Assembly: GCF_002549775.1 (NCBI RefSeq)
Contig: NZ_NMTR01000021.1
Span: forward strand, 558,001-622,000
DNA length: 64,000 nt
Reading direction: 5' to 3'
Source of the DNA: Faecalibacterium langellae
GTDB lineage: Bacteria > Bacillota > Clostridia > Oscillospirales > Ruminococcaceae
Shown: positions 1 through 8,086 of the stretch, piece by piece
Layout: each line of letters opens with the position of its first letter
How positions within the stretch are numbered: the stretch's first letter is position 1
Made by a program: the position numbers and the translations under genes
The notes under the pieces: model-generated
What the model was told of the DNA's origin: nothing
Seen by the model: the letters and a program-made list of their open reading frames with translations, nothing else
Database searches by the model: none

Positions 1-132
1 GTCCACCAGCTGTCCGGCATCGTTCAGACGCAGCTCATAGCTCACCTTGAAGCGGCCGTCCCAGCCGGGTGCGGCGATCTTGCCCTGCCGCAAAAGCTGC
101 TCATAGTAGGCGGTCAATGCTTGCAGGATCAT
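1..132 (-). CDS. cas8c: Cas8c (Csd1), type I-C Cascade large subunit, N-terminal fragment
   Basis: The first 44 codons of a gene that continues past the left edge. The peptide opens MILQALTAYYEQLL and reaches GWDGRFKVSYEL, the characteristic start of Csd1/Cas8c, the large subunit that recognises the PAM in type I-C Cascade. Its ATG overlaps the cas5c stop by four bases (ATGA), which indicates translational coupling. The order cas3-cas5-cas8c is the canonical I-C order, so cas7, cas4, cas1, cas2 and the array should lie to the left of the window. Confidence 0.9.
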   Translation of the reverse strand, partial: MILQALTAYYEQLLRQGKIAAPGWDGRFKVSYELRLNDAGQLVD

Positions 133-776
133 GTGAACACCTCCACATTCCGGCAGTCCAGCACGCCGTCCACCAGCTTTGCCCGGAAGAACTGAGGCTG
201 GATGTTTTCCGGGTCCGCGTAGTCCAGGTCATAGAGCATGAAGCCCAGGTCCTGCGTGACGGGCAGGGCAGGGATGGGCTCCCCGGCGGGCCATTCGCGG
301 AAGTTGGCCGGAAATTCCCGGCAGCCGAAACACGGCTGGTGATAGCACTGGCCTTTGTTCAGCCGCCGCCGCAGGATGTCCTGGAACTTGCCGGGATTAT
401 CGCCGGGTGCGGCCTTGTCCGTCATGGTAAAGTGGCACTCGATGACGTAGTGCACATCCTGCAGCACCAGCGCGGCCCGCTGCTGAATGTCTGCCGAGGT
501 GTACAGCACCGGCGCGGCACCGCCCTTGGCCGCACTGAGCGCCGCCGAGGAAAGCAGGGTGGATTTGACTTCGTTGCGGCGGATGTTGGTGAACCGCACC
601 GGGTTCAGCAGGTAGATGCGATCAATATGGTACTTCATGCCCGGGTGCCAATAGATCGCTTCCACCAACCCTCTTGCCGCGGACGGCGTGATGATGTCGT
701 AGCTCACGCGCTCTGTCTTCATCTCGGGACGGCTGAAGCAGGCGTAATCGCCCCACACTTCGATCAGCATTGACAT
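129..776 (-). CDS. cas5: Cas5c, type I-C pre-crRNA endoribonuclease and Cascade subunit
   Basis: A 215-residue protein of the Cas5d/Cas5c subtype. In type I-C systems, which lack Cas6, this protein cuts the repeat RNA and caps the crRNA 5' handle. The N-terminal strand (LIEVWGDYACFSRPEMK) and the following segment rich in RRNEVKS are typical of the family. The length fits the usual 210 to 240. The start has an AAAGGAGG-type ribosome site eight bases upstream. It overlaps cas8c by four bases, but a gap of 286 bases separates it from cas3. Confidence 0.92.
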   Translation of the reverse strand: MSMLIEVWGDYACFSRPEMKTERVSYDIITPSAARGLVEAIYWHPGMKYHIDRIYLLNPVRFTNIRRNEVKSTLLSSAALSAAKGGAAPVLYTSADIQQRAALVLQDVHYVIECHFTMTDKAAPGDNPGKFQDILRRRLNKGQCYHQPCFGCREFPANFREWPAGEPIPALPVTQDLGFMLYDLDYADPENIQPQFFRAKLVDGVLDCRNVEVFT

Positions 777-835
777 GGGTACCGCCTCCTTTCTGAATCC
801 GGTCGTGCAGTCTGGCAGGAACTTGTCTTAGCCAT
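764..835 (-). CDS. possible 23-codon leader ORF upstream of cas5c
   Basis: ATG at 835 preceded by AGAAAGGAGTG at good spacing. It encodes MAKTSSCQTARPDSERRRYP and stops 13 bases inside cas5c, in another frame. It would place a translating ribosome over the cas5c ribosome site and could couple the two. It resembles no known protein. The good ribosome site is the only positive evidence. Confidence 0.3.
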   Translation of the reverse strand: MAKTSSCQTARPDSERRRYPCQC

Positions 836-885
836 AACGTTCACTCCTTTCTGTTTCAAGCTTCATGAAAAAGGTCTTTGGCGTT

Positions 886-914
886 ATCTTGGCATACAGG
901 CAGACAGCTGTCAA
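886..914 (-). promoter_or_regulatory. candidate internal promoter for cas5c-cas8c
   Basis: A perfect TTGACA (914 to 909) is followed 17 bases later by CAAGAT, which matches TATAAT at three of six positions. It lies in the cas3-cas5 gap, so the Cascade genes could be transcribed apart from cas3. Confidence 0.4.
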
Positions 915-1062
915 TTTGTTTGGCGTATGTGACGCAAAATGGGGAGTGCAGCGCAGATGCCCGCAAAGGAAGAAGCTGCCCGGCCGCTTCTCTCTTTGTC
1001 TGTATTCTACCGGAACAAAAGTCCGATACACAGGACTTCTATCTGTTTTCAGCTGTTTTTTC

Positions 1063-3246
1063 TCAGAAAAACAGGCCAATGCCGGTCTCCGCGTCCAGCG
1101 CAAGGCCGGTTTTGGCGCTGTACTGGTTCAGGTCCGTCAGGATGGCGCTGCCTTCTGGCAGCAGTTCCAGCGCCCCGGCAGCGTCCAGCTTTTCAAACTG
1201 CGGCGCATAGCAGGCCACGCTGTAGGTGCCCAGACGGCGGTACAAACTGCGGCTGACCATGCCGCTGCGCAGCTGGGCACAGAGTGCTTCCCCTTCGCCG
1301 ATGGGCAGATAGACCGTGCGGGTGGGCGTTTCGATCAGCTGGAATTCCGTGGCCACCTGCGCAAACGGGAACTGACAGCCGGAAATGCCGTGGCGGAACG
1401 CATCCAGAATGCCTTTTTTGTCCAGTGCCTCGGCACCCCGTGCAAAGTAAAGCTCCTGAAAATAAGTGCGGATGGCATCCGGGGTGTTGAGCTGCGCATA
1501 GTCATTTTCATGGCAGCGGGCGGCATACTGCAGGGCGTGCACATGCTGGTGCAGCATCTGCGGCACCGCGCAGCCTTCCAGCCGGAAGCAGGATACCCGG
1601 CTCTCTGCCGCGCTGCGGCGGCCCTCGCGGTTGCAGCGCCCGGCGGTCTGCAGCAGCGAGTCCAGCCCGCACTGCTCCCGGTAGGCGGCGGGGAAGTCTA
1701 CGTCCACACCGGCCTCGATCAGGGAGGTGGACACCACCCGGCAGGGCAGGCCGTCCGCCAGCCGCTGCCGGATTTCTTCCAGCTGGCGGCGGCGGTCTGC
1801 GGCGCACAGCAGGGTGGTCAGGCAGAAACTGCCTTCTTCGGGCAGGGCAGCATACAGTTCCTGCGCCGTCTTGCGGCGGTTCACCACGCACAGCACCTGC
1901 GGCAGGGCGGCCAGCTGTGCTGCAAGTTCTTCCTGCGGCAGCGTGCCAATGTCCCGGATGGTCGTGCGGCGGAGGGTCTCATAGAGCGTTTCCGTGTCCG
2001 GGCTGATCTCCTGCATCCGCAGTTCCGGGGCAAATTCCTTGAAAAGGGATTCCAGCGCAGGCTGGGTGGCAGTGCACAGCACAGCGGTGGCGTGGTAATG
2101 CCGCACCAGCTGGGCAATGGCGCTGATGCAGGGCTTGAGGTAGTCCAGCGGCAGAGTCTGTGCCTCGTCAAAAATGATCACGCTGTCAGCGATGTTGTGC
2201 AGCTTGCGGCAGCGGCTGCTGCGGTTGGCATAGAGCGACTCAAAAAACTGCACGGCGGTGGTGACGATGACCGGCGCATCCCAGTTTTCGCTGGCCAGCA
2301 GCTGGCGGTACTGGGCGGGTGTCAGGTCTTCGGTGTTGGTGGTCTTGTATTCGGCGCTGGAGTAATCCGCAAGGACGTTTTCCTCCCCCAGAAGCTTTGT
2401 GAAGTTTGCAGCGGTCTGGTCGATGATGGACATATACGGGATGACGTAGATCACCCGCTTCATGCCCTGCGCGGCGGCGTGCTCCAGCGCGAAGGCCAGC
2501 GATGCAAAGGTCTTGCCGCCGCCGGTGGGCACAGTGAGGGTGTAGAGCCCCTGCGGCCCGTGGGCCCCTTTGTCCAGACAGGCTTGCAGCACGGCGTTGC
2601 GCTGGCGGCTGACCGGGGTGGTGCTCTCCGCGCCGAGATAGCGCTCTGCCTGTGTCCGGGCCTTTTCCAGCAGGGCGGGGATGCCCTCGCCGCCGCCGCG
2701 GGGCGCGGCCCGGCCGTTCATGAAGGTCTCGGTATCAAGAAAATCTGCGTCTACCAGGCAGGAGTAGAGCATCCGGGTGAAGAAGGCAAAATCCAGTGGG
2801 TCGCGGTTGGCCCAGGCGGGCGGGGCGCTTTGCGGCAGGGGCACTTCCTGCCAGCCGCCGTAAGGCTCCACGGGCTTTTTCAGGCGGCCGAACAGGGTGC
2901 CGTCCTCCGGGTCCGCATTCCGCTGATTGCCGCCGTCCGGCAGGCCGGTGTGATGGCCCGCAACGGCAAAGGCCGCCTGCGGGTGCGGCGGGCGGCATTT
3001 CATGGCTTCCTGCGCCCCGGCGGTGGCGTGGTCCACCCGGGGGCCGTCTTCCAGCAGCCGTTTCTGGAAGGCAGTGCTGTATTTGCCGATATCGTGGAGC
3101 CAGCCGGCGAAGCGGGCTTCCTCCGTTGCGCCGAAGGGTGCGGCAAACTCTCCGGCCAGGTCAGCTGTGCCGGAAAGGTGCTCATAGACGGTTTGTGTGC
3201 GGGCTTTATCCTCGCTGATGTGGGCAAGTGCCGGATTTGAATTCAT
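1063..3246 (-). CDS. cas3: Cas3 HD nuclease-helicase, type I-C
   Basis: A 727-residue protein. The N-terminal HD domain shows WLHDIGKYS near residue 65. A superfamily 2 helicase follows, with Walker A (PTGGGKTFASLAF), a DEAQ box (VIIFDEAQTL) and the late motif QTAGRCNREG. Cas3 is recruited by Cascade to nick, unwind and degrade target DNA. The ATG at 3246 is chosen because AAGGAG lies eight bases upstream and the HD domain follows at normal distance; a longer in-frame extension exists but has no ribosome site. It is first in the operon. Confidence 0.93.
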   Translation of the reverse strand: MNSNPALAHISEDKARTQTVYEHLSGTADLAGEFAAPFGATEEARFAGWLHDIGKYSTAFQKRLLEDGPRVDHATAGAQEAMKCRPPHPQAAFAVAGHHTGLPDGGNQRNADPEDGTLFGRLKKPVEPYGGWQEVPLPQSAPPAWANRDPLDFAFFTRMLYSCLVDADFLDTETFMNGRAAPRGGGEGIPALLEKARTQAERYLGAESTTPVSRQRNAVLQACLDKGAHGPQGLYTLTVPTGGGKTFASLAFALEHAAAQGMKRVIYVIPYMSIIDQTAANFTKLLGEENVLADYSSAEYKTTNTEDLTPAQYRQLLASENWDAPVIVTTAVQFFESLYANRSSRCRKLHNIADSVIIFDEAQTLPLDYLKPCISAIAQLVRHYHATAVLCTATQPALESLFKEFAPELRMQEISPDTETLYETLRRTTIRDIGTLPQEELAAQLAALPQVLCVVNRRKTAQELYAALPEEGSFCLTTLLCAADRRRQLEEIRQRLADGLPCRVVSTSLIEAGVDVDFPAAYREQCGLDSLLQTAGRCNREGRRSAAESRVSCFRLEGCAVPQMLHQHVHALQYAARCHENDYAQLNTPDAIRTYFQELYFARGAEALDKKGILDAFRHGISGCQFPFAQVATEFQLIETPTRTVYLPIGEGEALCAQLRSGMVSRSLYRRLGTYSVACYAPQFEKLDAAGALELLPEGSAILTDLNQYSAKTGLALDAETGIGLFF

Positions 3247-3274
3247 GCGTGCCACTCCTTTCCTATCTGCCCCA

Positions 3275-3303
3275 ACGATACCGCGCTTTGGGAATGCTGT
3301 CAA
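3275..3303 (-). promoter_or_regulatory. cas operon promoter
   Basis: TTGACA (3303 to 3298), 17-base spacer, TATCGT (3280 to 3275), ending 28 bases upstream of the cas3 start codon. No operator-like palindrome is evident. Confidence 0.65.
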
Positions 3304-3363
3304 GAAATGGCAAAATCTTTGGTGCTCTGCACGAAACGGGCAGCGCGTTCCCCGGCATTCTGC

Positions 3364-3412
3364 CAAAAACAAAACCGCCCTCCCGCGCCCGGAAGGGGCA
3401 GGGGAGAGCGGT
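3364..3412 (-). terminator. terminator after the ttcA-like gene
   Basis: On the minus strand an ACCGC...GCGGT stem (3412 to 3374) with CTCCC/GGGAG pairing is followed by TTTTGTTTTT. It separates the sulfur-transfer operon from cas3. Confidence 0.7.
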
Positions 3413-3425
3413 GAAAAGGGACGGT

Positions 3426-4289
3426 TTAATCTTCTTCGTGGGATTCCATGGCGTTGAACCGCTCAAGAAAGCTGTGCTCCACGCCCTCGGACTTATAGCC
3501 CGGCATGGTGTCCAGCGCCACGGCGTGGATGCTGCGGAAGATGCTGTTCTCGATGTTGGGGTTGTCGCGCTTCAGGCGGCGCAGCAGGGTCTTGACCTCC
3601 TGCCGCTTGGAACCGCCGCCGCCGTTGTCGCACATGGTGCAGTTTTCGGTAAAGCGGCAGGCGCACTGGATGAATTCCAGCTCGTTGTAGCGCTTCCACG
3701 CGAGGATATCTTCCTCCCGGATGCAGTACATGGGCCGGATCAGCGTCATGCCGGGGAAGCTGGTGCTATGGAGCTTGGGCGGCATGGCCTGCAGCTGGGA
3801 GCCGTAGAACATGCTCATGACGGTGGTTTCGATCACATCGTTGAAGTGGTGGCCCAGTGCAATTTTATTGCAGCCCAGCTCCTTGGCCTTGCTGTACAGG
3901 TGGCCGCGGCGCATCCGGGCGCAGAGATAGCAGGGATTTTTGTCGGTGTTGTTGGCCACGGCAAAAATGTTGCTTTCAAAGATGGTCACCGGGATGTGCA
4001 AAAGCTCTGCATTGCTCTCAATTTTCTGGCGGTTAATCTCATTGTAGCCGGGGTCCATCACCAGAAACACCAGCTCAAAGGGCACGTCGCTGTGGCGCTG
4101 CAGTTCCTGCATGAGCTTTGCCATCAGCATGGAGTCCTTGCCGCCGGAGATACACACGGCAATGCGGTCACCTGCCTGCACCAGCTCGTAGCGCTTGACC
4201 GCCACGATGAAGGGCGTCCACAGTTCTTTCCGGTACTTTTTGATGATGCTGCGTTCGATCAGCTGATAGGGTTCCAAATCTCGCTTCAT
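3426..4289 (-). CDS. TtcA-family PP-loop ATPase (tRNA 2-thiolation enzyme)
   Basis: A 287-residue protein with the PP-loop SGGKDSMLMAK near residue 48. It has a CYLCARMRRG motif near residue 118, the CxxC pair that helps hold a [4Fe-4S] cluster in TtcA, and later cysteines (CRFTENCTMC). TtcA adenylates and thiolates C32 of certain tRNAs. The cysteine desulfurase gene ends 11 bases upstream on the same strand, so the pair probably forms a sulfur-relay operon. The extended C-terminus leaves room for a related PP-loop function. Confidence 0.8.
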   Translation of the reverse strand: MKRDLEPYQLIERSIIKKYRKELWTPFIVAVKRYELVQAGDRIAVCISGGKDSMLMAKLMQELQRHSDVPFELVFLVMDPGYNEINRQKIESNAELLHIPVTIFESNIFAVANNTDKNPCYLCARMRRGHLYSKAKELGCNKIALGHHFNDVIETTVMSMFYGSQLQAMPPKLHSTSFPGMTLIRPMYCIREEDILAWKRYNELEFIQCACRFTENCTMCDNGGGGSKRQEVKTLLRRLKRDNPNIENSIFRSIHAVALDTMPGYKSEGVEHSFLERFNAMESHEED

Positions 4290-4300
4290 AATACTCCTCT

Positions 4301-5422
4301 TTATTGGGTCAGGGCGTTGTAACAGGCATCGAACGCCTGCAGAAAGCCGGTGATCTCATCCTCGGTGGTCAGGTGGCTCAGGCTGATGCGCCACGAGGAC
4401 AGGGCGTTGCGCCGGTCATGGCTCACGGCGAACACCGCCCGGGAGGGCAGGCCGTCCGACGAGCAGGCCGATTTGACCGAGACGCACACGCCTTTGGCGT
4501 CCAGCTCTCGCTGGAACACGGTGCCCTTCACGTTCTGTACGCTCAGGTTCAGGATCTGCGGCACGGCGTGCTCCGGGCTGTTGATGCGTACCTTGGGGTA
4601 CTTTGCCAGCTCTGTGCGCAGGCGGGCGTTCAGGGCGCGGATGTGTTCCACCCGGGCGGGCAGCTCGGTCACGGCCTTGTCCAGTGCCAGCGCCAGCGAG
4701 CAGGCCAGCGCCACGGTGGGCGTGCCGCTGCGGTAGATGGTGGTGCTTTCGCCGCCGTGGATGAGGGGCTCCAGCGCAAGGCCCCGGCGCTTGACCAGCA
4801 CGCCGATGCCGTTCAGCCCGTAGAACTTATGGGCGGTCAGGCTCATGGTGTCGATGCCGTCGAAAGAAACCGGCAGCTTGCCCACCGCCTGGGTGGCGTC
4901 TACATGAAAATGGCAGTGGGGGCGGTCTTTCAGAAGTTCCGCGATTTCCGCCACCGGCTGCACCACGCCCAGTTCGCTGTCCACGGCGGTGACGGCCACC
5001 AGAATGGTGTCCGGCCGCAGCAGCTCGTTCAGGTGGTCAAGATCCACCGTGCCGTCCTGCCGGATGTCCACAAGGTCGATCTCGTATCCCTGCTCCTGCA
5101 AAGCGGTCAGGCTGCCGCTCACCGAGGAATGCTCCAGCGGGGTGGAGATGATGTGCTTGCCGTGGTGGCGCTCCAGCCGGGCGATGCTCTTGATGGCAAA
5201 GTTGTTGGCCTCGCTGGCACCGGATGTATAGATGATCTCGGCGGGCTGCACCCCCAGGCTGCGGGCGATGCTCTGGGTGGCCTCGTCGATGGCGGCCTTG
5301 GCGGCGGCACCGGCCGCATGGCGGGAGTTGGCATTGCCCGGGCAATGGCGCTCTATTTCACAAAACCGCGCCAGCACGGCTTCATCCACCGGCGTGTTCG
5401 CGGAATAATCCAGATAGATCAT
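4301..5422 (-). CDS. cysteine desulfurase (NifS/IscS-type, PLP enzyme)
   Basis: A 373-residue aminotransferase class V enzyme that removes sulfur from cysteine. It opens IYLDYSANTPV, has the PLP-lysine context SLTAHKFYGLNG, and carries the mobile-loop cysteine in KSACSSDG. The ATG at 5422 has AGGAGG five bases upstream; the track-length start seven codons earlier has no ribosome site. Together with the downstream TtcA-like gene it suggests sulfur delivery for tRNA thiolation. Confidence 0.88.
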   Translation of the reverse strand: MIYLDYSANTPVDEAVLARFCEIERHCPGNANSRHAAGAAAKAAIDEATQSIARSLGVQPAEIIYTSGASEANNFAIKSIARLERHHGKHIISTPLEHSSVSGSLTALQEQGYEIDLVDIRQDGTVDLDHLNELLRPDTILVAVTAVDSELGVVQPVAEIAELLKDRPHCHFHVDATQAVGKLPVSFDGIDTMSLTAHKFYGLNGIGVLVKRRGLALEPLIHGGESTTIYRSGTPTVALACSLALALDKAVTELPARVEHIRALNARLRTELAKYPKVRINSPEHAVPQILNLSVQNVKGTVFQRELDAKGVCVSVKSACSSDGLPSRAVFAVSHDRRNALSSWRISLSHLTTEDEITGFLQAFDACYNALTQ

Positions 5423-5472
5423 AGATCCTCCTGAGATACACATTATAATAGTAGGAAATTGCAGCAGGTTCT

Positions 5473-5501
5473 ATTATAGTGCGCTTTGGCCCGGATTGCA
5501 A
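5473..5501 (-). promoter_or_regulatory. promoter of the desulfurase-ttcA operon
   Basis: TTGCAA, 17-base spacer, TATAAT (5478 to 5473). It is divergent from the uraA promoter. Confidence 0.65.
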
Positions 5502-5554
5502 GAGAGCGGCGCAAAACTTCCGGGCTGGAAATCCAAGAGAATTGCCCAAAACGG

Positions 5555-5583
5555 TTGCGAAGCGGCAAAAAGTCTGCTATAAT
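5555..5583 (+). promoter_or_regulatory. uraA leader promoter
   Basis: TTGCGA at 5555-5560, 17-base spacer, perfect TATAAT at 5578-5583. Transcription would begin near 5590, giving a leader of about 230 bases before uraA. The leader also holds an early hairpin with arms ACTGCC (5594-5599) and GGCAGT (5625-5630). Confidence 0.7.
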
Positions 5584-5668
5584 CACAAAAAAGACTGCCA
5601 GCGGCCTTTTGCGGGGCTTTGGGCGGCAGTTTTGTTTGGAAAGAGCCTGAAGGAAAGGGGAGAGCACC

Positions 5669-5761
5669 ATGCTGCACACGAATCACCGACTGCGCTGCAC
5701 AGCTTTTTCCATTTTCCGGGCGGAATCATTGTTCCCAAATTTCAGAGGCATTGCCGTTTGA
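5669..5761 (+). CDS. putative uraA leader peptide, 30 residues
   Basis: ATG at 5669 follows AGGAAAGGGGAG. The ORF reads MLHTNHRLRCTAFSIF and continues to a UGA at 5759-5761. That stop lies in the five-base loop of the terminator upstream of uraA, so a ribosome finishing the ORF would cover the 5' arm and prevent termination. U-rich stretches (CTTTTTCC, ATTTTCC) lie within it. This arrangement recalls UTP-sensitive attenuation as in enterobacterial pyrBI. No homologue is known to me. Confidence 0.55.
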   Translation: MLHTNHRLRCTAFSIFRAESLFPNFRGIAV

Positions 5762-5784
5762 ACAACGGCGGTGCCTCTTTTTTT
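5745..5784 (+). terminator. attenuator upstream of uraA
   Basis: A 14-bp stem (arms 5745-5758 and 5764-5777, two G-U pairs), loop TGAAC and seven T's. It lies between a good promoter and uraA, so most transcripts should end here unless it is disrupted. Confidence 0.85.
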
Positions 5785-5818
5785 GGGCTGGGAAGTTCTG
5801 TAGGAGGCAGAAAAACTC

Positions 5819-7180
5819 ATGAGTGAAAAAATCGACTACTCCAAAGGCATTTACGACGCGCGCCAGCTGGGCACGGGCCGCATGTTCATCCTGGGCGTAC
5901 AGCACATGTTTGCCATGTTCGGCGCAACGGTGCTGGTGCCGCTGCTCACCGGCCTGAGCGTTTCCACCACCCTGCTGTGCGCGGGTCTGGGCACCCTGCT
6001 GTTCCACCTCATCACCAAAAAGAAGGTGCCCGCATTCCTGGGCTCCTCCTTCGCTTACCTGGGCGGCTTCTCCATCGTGGCTCCCATGCTGGCAGATGCA
6101 GACGGCAACCTGACCGTGGCCAACACCAAGATGCTGCCTTACGCCTGTGCCGCCGTCGCTTTCTCCGGCCTGGTATATCTGGTGGCCAGCCTGCTCATCT
6201 CCACCTTTGGCATCCGCCGCATCATGAAGTTCTTCCCGCCGGTGGTCACTGGCCCCATCATCATCTCCATCGGCCTGATCCTGGCTCCCTCCGCCATCTC
6301 CAACTGCCAAGCCAACTGGCTGCTGGCCTTTGTGGCGCTGGGCGTGGTCATTATCTGCAACATCTGGGGTAAGGGCATGGTCAAGATCCTGCCCATCCTG
6401 ATCGGTGTGCTGGTGTCCTATGCAGTGGCACTGGTGACCGGTGCCGTGGACTTCCAGCGCATCTCTGAGGCAGCCTGGATCGGCATCCCCCTGCACAAGG
6501 AGGCCATGGGCCTGTTCGCCATCGACGGCAGCCCCGAGTTCATCAGCGCACTGTTCACCATCATCCCCATCGCTCTGGCAACCATGATGGAGCATGTGGG
6601 CGACATCGCCGCCATCAGCGCCACCGTTGGCCACAACTACATCAATGACCCCGGCCTGAACCGCACCCTGCTGGGCGACGGTCTGGCCACCACCATGGCC
6701 GGCCTGCTGGGCGGCCCGGCCAACACCACCTACGGCGAGAACACCGGCGTGCTGGCTCTGAGCAAGATCTACGACCCGCTGGTCATCCGCATTGCCGCTG
6801 TGCTGGCCATCATCCTGAGCTTCAGCCCCAAGTTTGAGGCCGTCATCAACACCATCCCCACCGGCATCATCGGCGGCATCAGCTTCGTGCTGTACGGCAT
6901 GATCTCCGCCATCGGTGTGCGCAACGTGGTCGAGAACCGCGTGGACTTCACCAACAGCCGCAACCTGATCGTGGCCGCTGTCATTCTGGTGTGCGCTCTG
7001 GGCTTCAACTCGGTGGGCGGCGTCAGCTTTGCCATCGCAGGCGTCACCATCAACCTGTCCGGTCTGGCTGTGGCTGCCATCGCAGGCATCCTGCTCAACG
7101 CCATCCTGCCGGGCAACGACTACGAATTCGACGCTGCCGACGGTGCCGAGGCCGCTTCCAGCAGCAACCTGCAGGTCTGA
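5819..7180 (+). CDS. uraA: uracil permease, NCS2 family
   Basis: A 453-residue inner-membrane protein with the alternating hydrophobic segments of the 14-helix NCS2 fold. The signature GGPANTTYGENTGVLALSK and the helix-8 region MMEHVGDIAAIS, which holds the substrate glutamate, point to uracil rather than xanthine as substrate. The start has TAGGAGG ten bases upstream. It is the only gene of its transcript, ending at a hairpin at 7209. Control is probably by attenuation in the leader. Confidence 0.88.
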   Translation: MSEKIDYSKGIYDARQLGTGRMFILGVQHMFAMFGATVLVPLLTGLSVSTTLLCAGLGTLLFHLITKKKVPAFLGSSFAYLGGFSIVAPMLADADGNLTVANTKMLPYACAAVAFSGLVYLVASLLISTFGIRRIMKFFPPVVTGPIIISIGLILAPSAISNCQANWLLAFVALGVVIICNIWGKGMVKILPILIGVLVSYAVALVTGAVDFQRISEAAWIGIPLHKEAMGLFAIDGSPEFISALFTIIPIALATMMEHVGDIAAISATVGHNYINDPGLNRTLLGDGLATTMAGLLGGPANTTYGENTGVLALSKIYDPLVIRIAAVLAIILSFSPKFEAVINTIPTGIIGGISFVLYGMISAIGVRNVVENRVDFTNSRNLIVAAVILVCALGFNSVGGVSFAIAGVTINLSGLAVAAIAGILLNAILPGNDYEFDAADGAEAASSSNLQV

Positions 7181-7208
7181 TATCTATACTATAATAGTAC
7201 AAACCGCG

Positions 7209-7240
7209 AAAGCCGCTCTGCGCACTGCAGGGCGGCTTTT
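7209..7240 (+). terminator. uraA terminator
   Basis: AAGCCGCTCT / AGGGCGGCTT stem (one G-T pair) followed by TT and a weak T-run. Confidence 0.7.
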
Positions 7241-7333
7241 CTGCTGGGTTCGCATAGGCGCAGAAAGGGTGCATAAGGCAAATGAACTAAAATTCAAACC
7301 GTGTTTTTGGTGACTCTGCCAGATTTTAAAAAG

Positions 7334-7348
7334 TAGGAATAATTCTTA
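7334..7348. promoter_or_regulatory. Fur/PerR-like 7-1-7 operator 1
   Basis: TAGGAAT-A-ATTCTTA is a 15-base inverted repeat matching in 6 of 7 pairs. It lies just upstream of the rubrerythrin promoter and has the architecture of Fur-family boxes. A near copy occurs 33 bases downstream. Confidence 0.45.
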
Positions 7349-7357
7349 AAATTATCC

Positions 7358-7386
7358 TTGACTAACTAGGAATCATTCGCTATAAT
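7358..7386 (+). promoter_or_regulatory. rubrerythrin promoter
   Basis: TTGACT at 7358-7363, 17-base spacer, TATAAT at 7381-7386. The second GAATNATTC box fills the spacer. Confidence 0.8.
7367..7381. promoter_or_regulatory. Fur/PerR-like operator 2 inside the promoter
   Basis: TAGGAAT-C-ATTCGCT shares TAGGAATNATTC with operator 1, three helical turns away. It sits between -35 and -10, a position suited to repression. Confidence 0.4.
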
Positions 7387-7467
7387 AGAGCCATGAGAAG
7401 CGCCGGTGAGTACCAACACCGCTGCTTCGGTCAAAAGAAAAACAGAGAATGATGGAGGTCTATTCTT

Positions 7468-8019
7468 ATGAAGAAATATGTTTGCACCGTTTGTGGTTAT
7501 ATTGCTGAAGGCGAGATCCCGGCTCAGTGCCCCGTCTGCAAGGCTCCGGCCTCTGCATTTGTGGAAAAGACCGGCAACACCTACGTCACCGAGCATGTGG
7601 TGGGCATCGGCAAGGCCGAGGGCGTGCCGCAGGAGATCGTGGACGGTCTGCGCGCAAACTTTGAGGGCGAGTGCAGCGAGGTCGGCATGTATCTGGCTAT
7701 GGCTCGTGTGGCCGAGCGCGAGGGTTACCCCGAGATCGCCGAGGCTTACAAGCGCTATGCTTATGAGGAAGCGGACCATGCATCCCGTTTTGCCGAGCTG
7801 CTGGGCGAGGTTGTCACCGACAGCACCAAGAAGAACCTGATGATGCGTGCCGAGGCCGAGTGCGGCGCCTGTGCCGGCAAGATGGACCTGGCCAAGAAGG
7901 CAAAGGCTCTGAATCTGGATGCCATCCACGACACCGTCCATGAGATGGCAAAGGACGAGGCCCGCCACGGCCGTGGCTTCGAGGGCCTGCTGAAGCGCTA
8001 CTTCAACACCGAAGTCTGA
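7468..8019 (+). CDS. rubrerythrin-type NADH peroxidase with N-terminal rubredoxin domain
   Basis: A 183-residue protein. Residues 1-40 form a rubredoxin-like iron site (CTVCGY and CPVCKAP). Residues 45-183 form a ferritin-like four-helix bundle whose diiron ligands appear in [23 protein letters not shown] and [10 protein letters not shown]. The rubredoxin-first order is that of reverse rubrerythrins, which reduce hydrogen peroxide in strict anaerobes. GGAGG precedes the ATG. It is monocistronic, with its own promoter, paired Fur-like boxes and a terminator. Confidence 0.92.
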   Translation: MKKYVCTVCGYIAEGEIPAQCPVCKAPASAFVEKTGNTYVTEHVVGIGKAEGVPQEIVDGLRANFEGECSEVGMYLAMARVAEREGYPEIAEAYKRYAYEEADHASRFAELLGEVVTDSTKKNLMMRAEAECGACAGKMDLAKKAKALNLDAIHDTVHEMAKDEARHGRGFEGLLKRYFNTEV

Positions 8020-8044
8020 TCAGGTTTCCCCAGTCATCCATTCT

Positions 8045-8082
8045 GCCCGCTGCAGGACGCATTGCCCTGCAGCGGGCTTTTT
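8045..8082 (+). terminator. rubrerythrin terminator
   Basis: GCCCGCTGCAGG pairs with CCTGCAGCGGGC and is followed by TTTTT. Confidence 0.85.
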
Positions 8083-8086
8083 GCGC

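Noticed and set aside
1-3246. CRISPR array near the cas genes
   Set aside because: No direct repeats with spacers are visible around cas3; in I-C loci the array lies after cas2, which is outside the window.
5590-5745. PyrR-binding loop in the uraA leader
   Set aside because: No sequence like the conserved PyrR target was found, so the leader peptide model is preferred.
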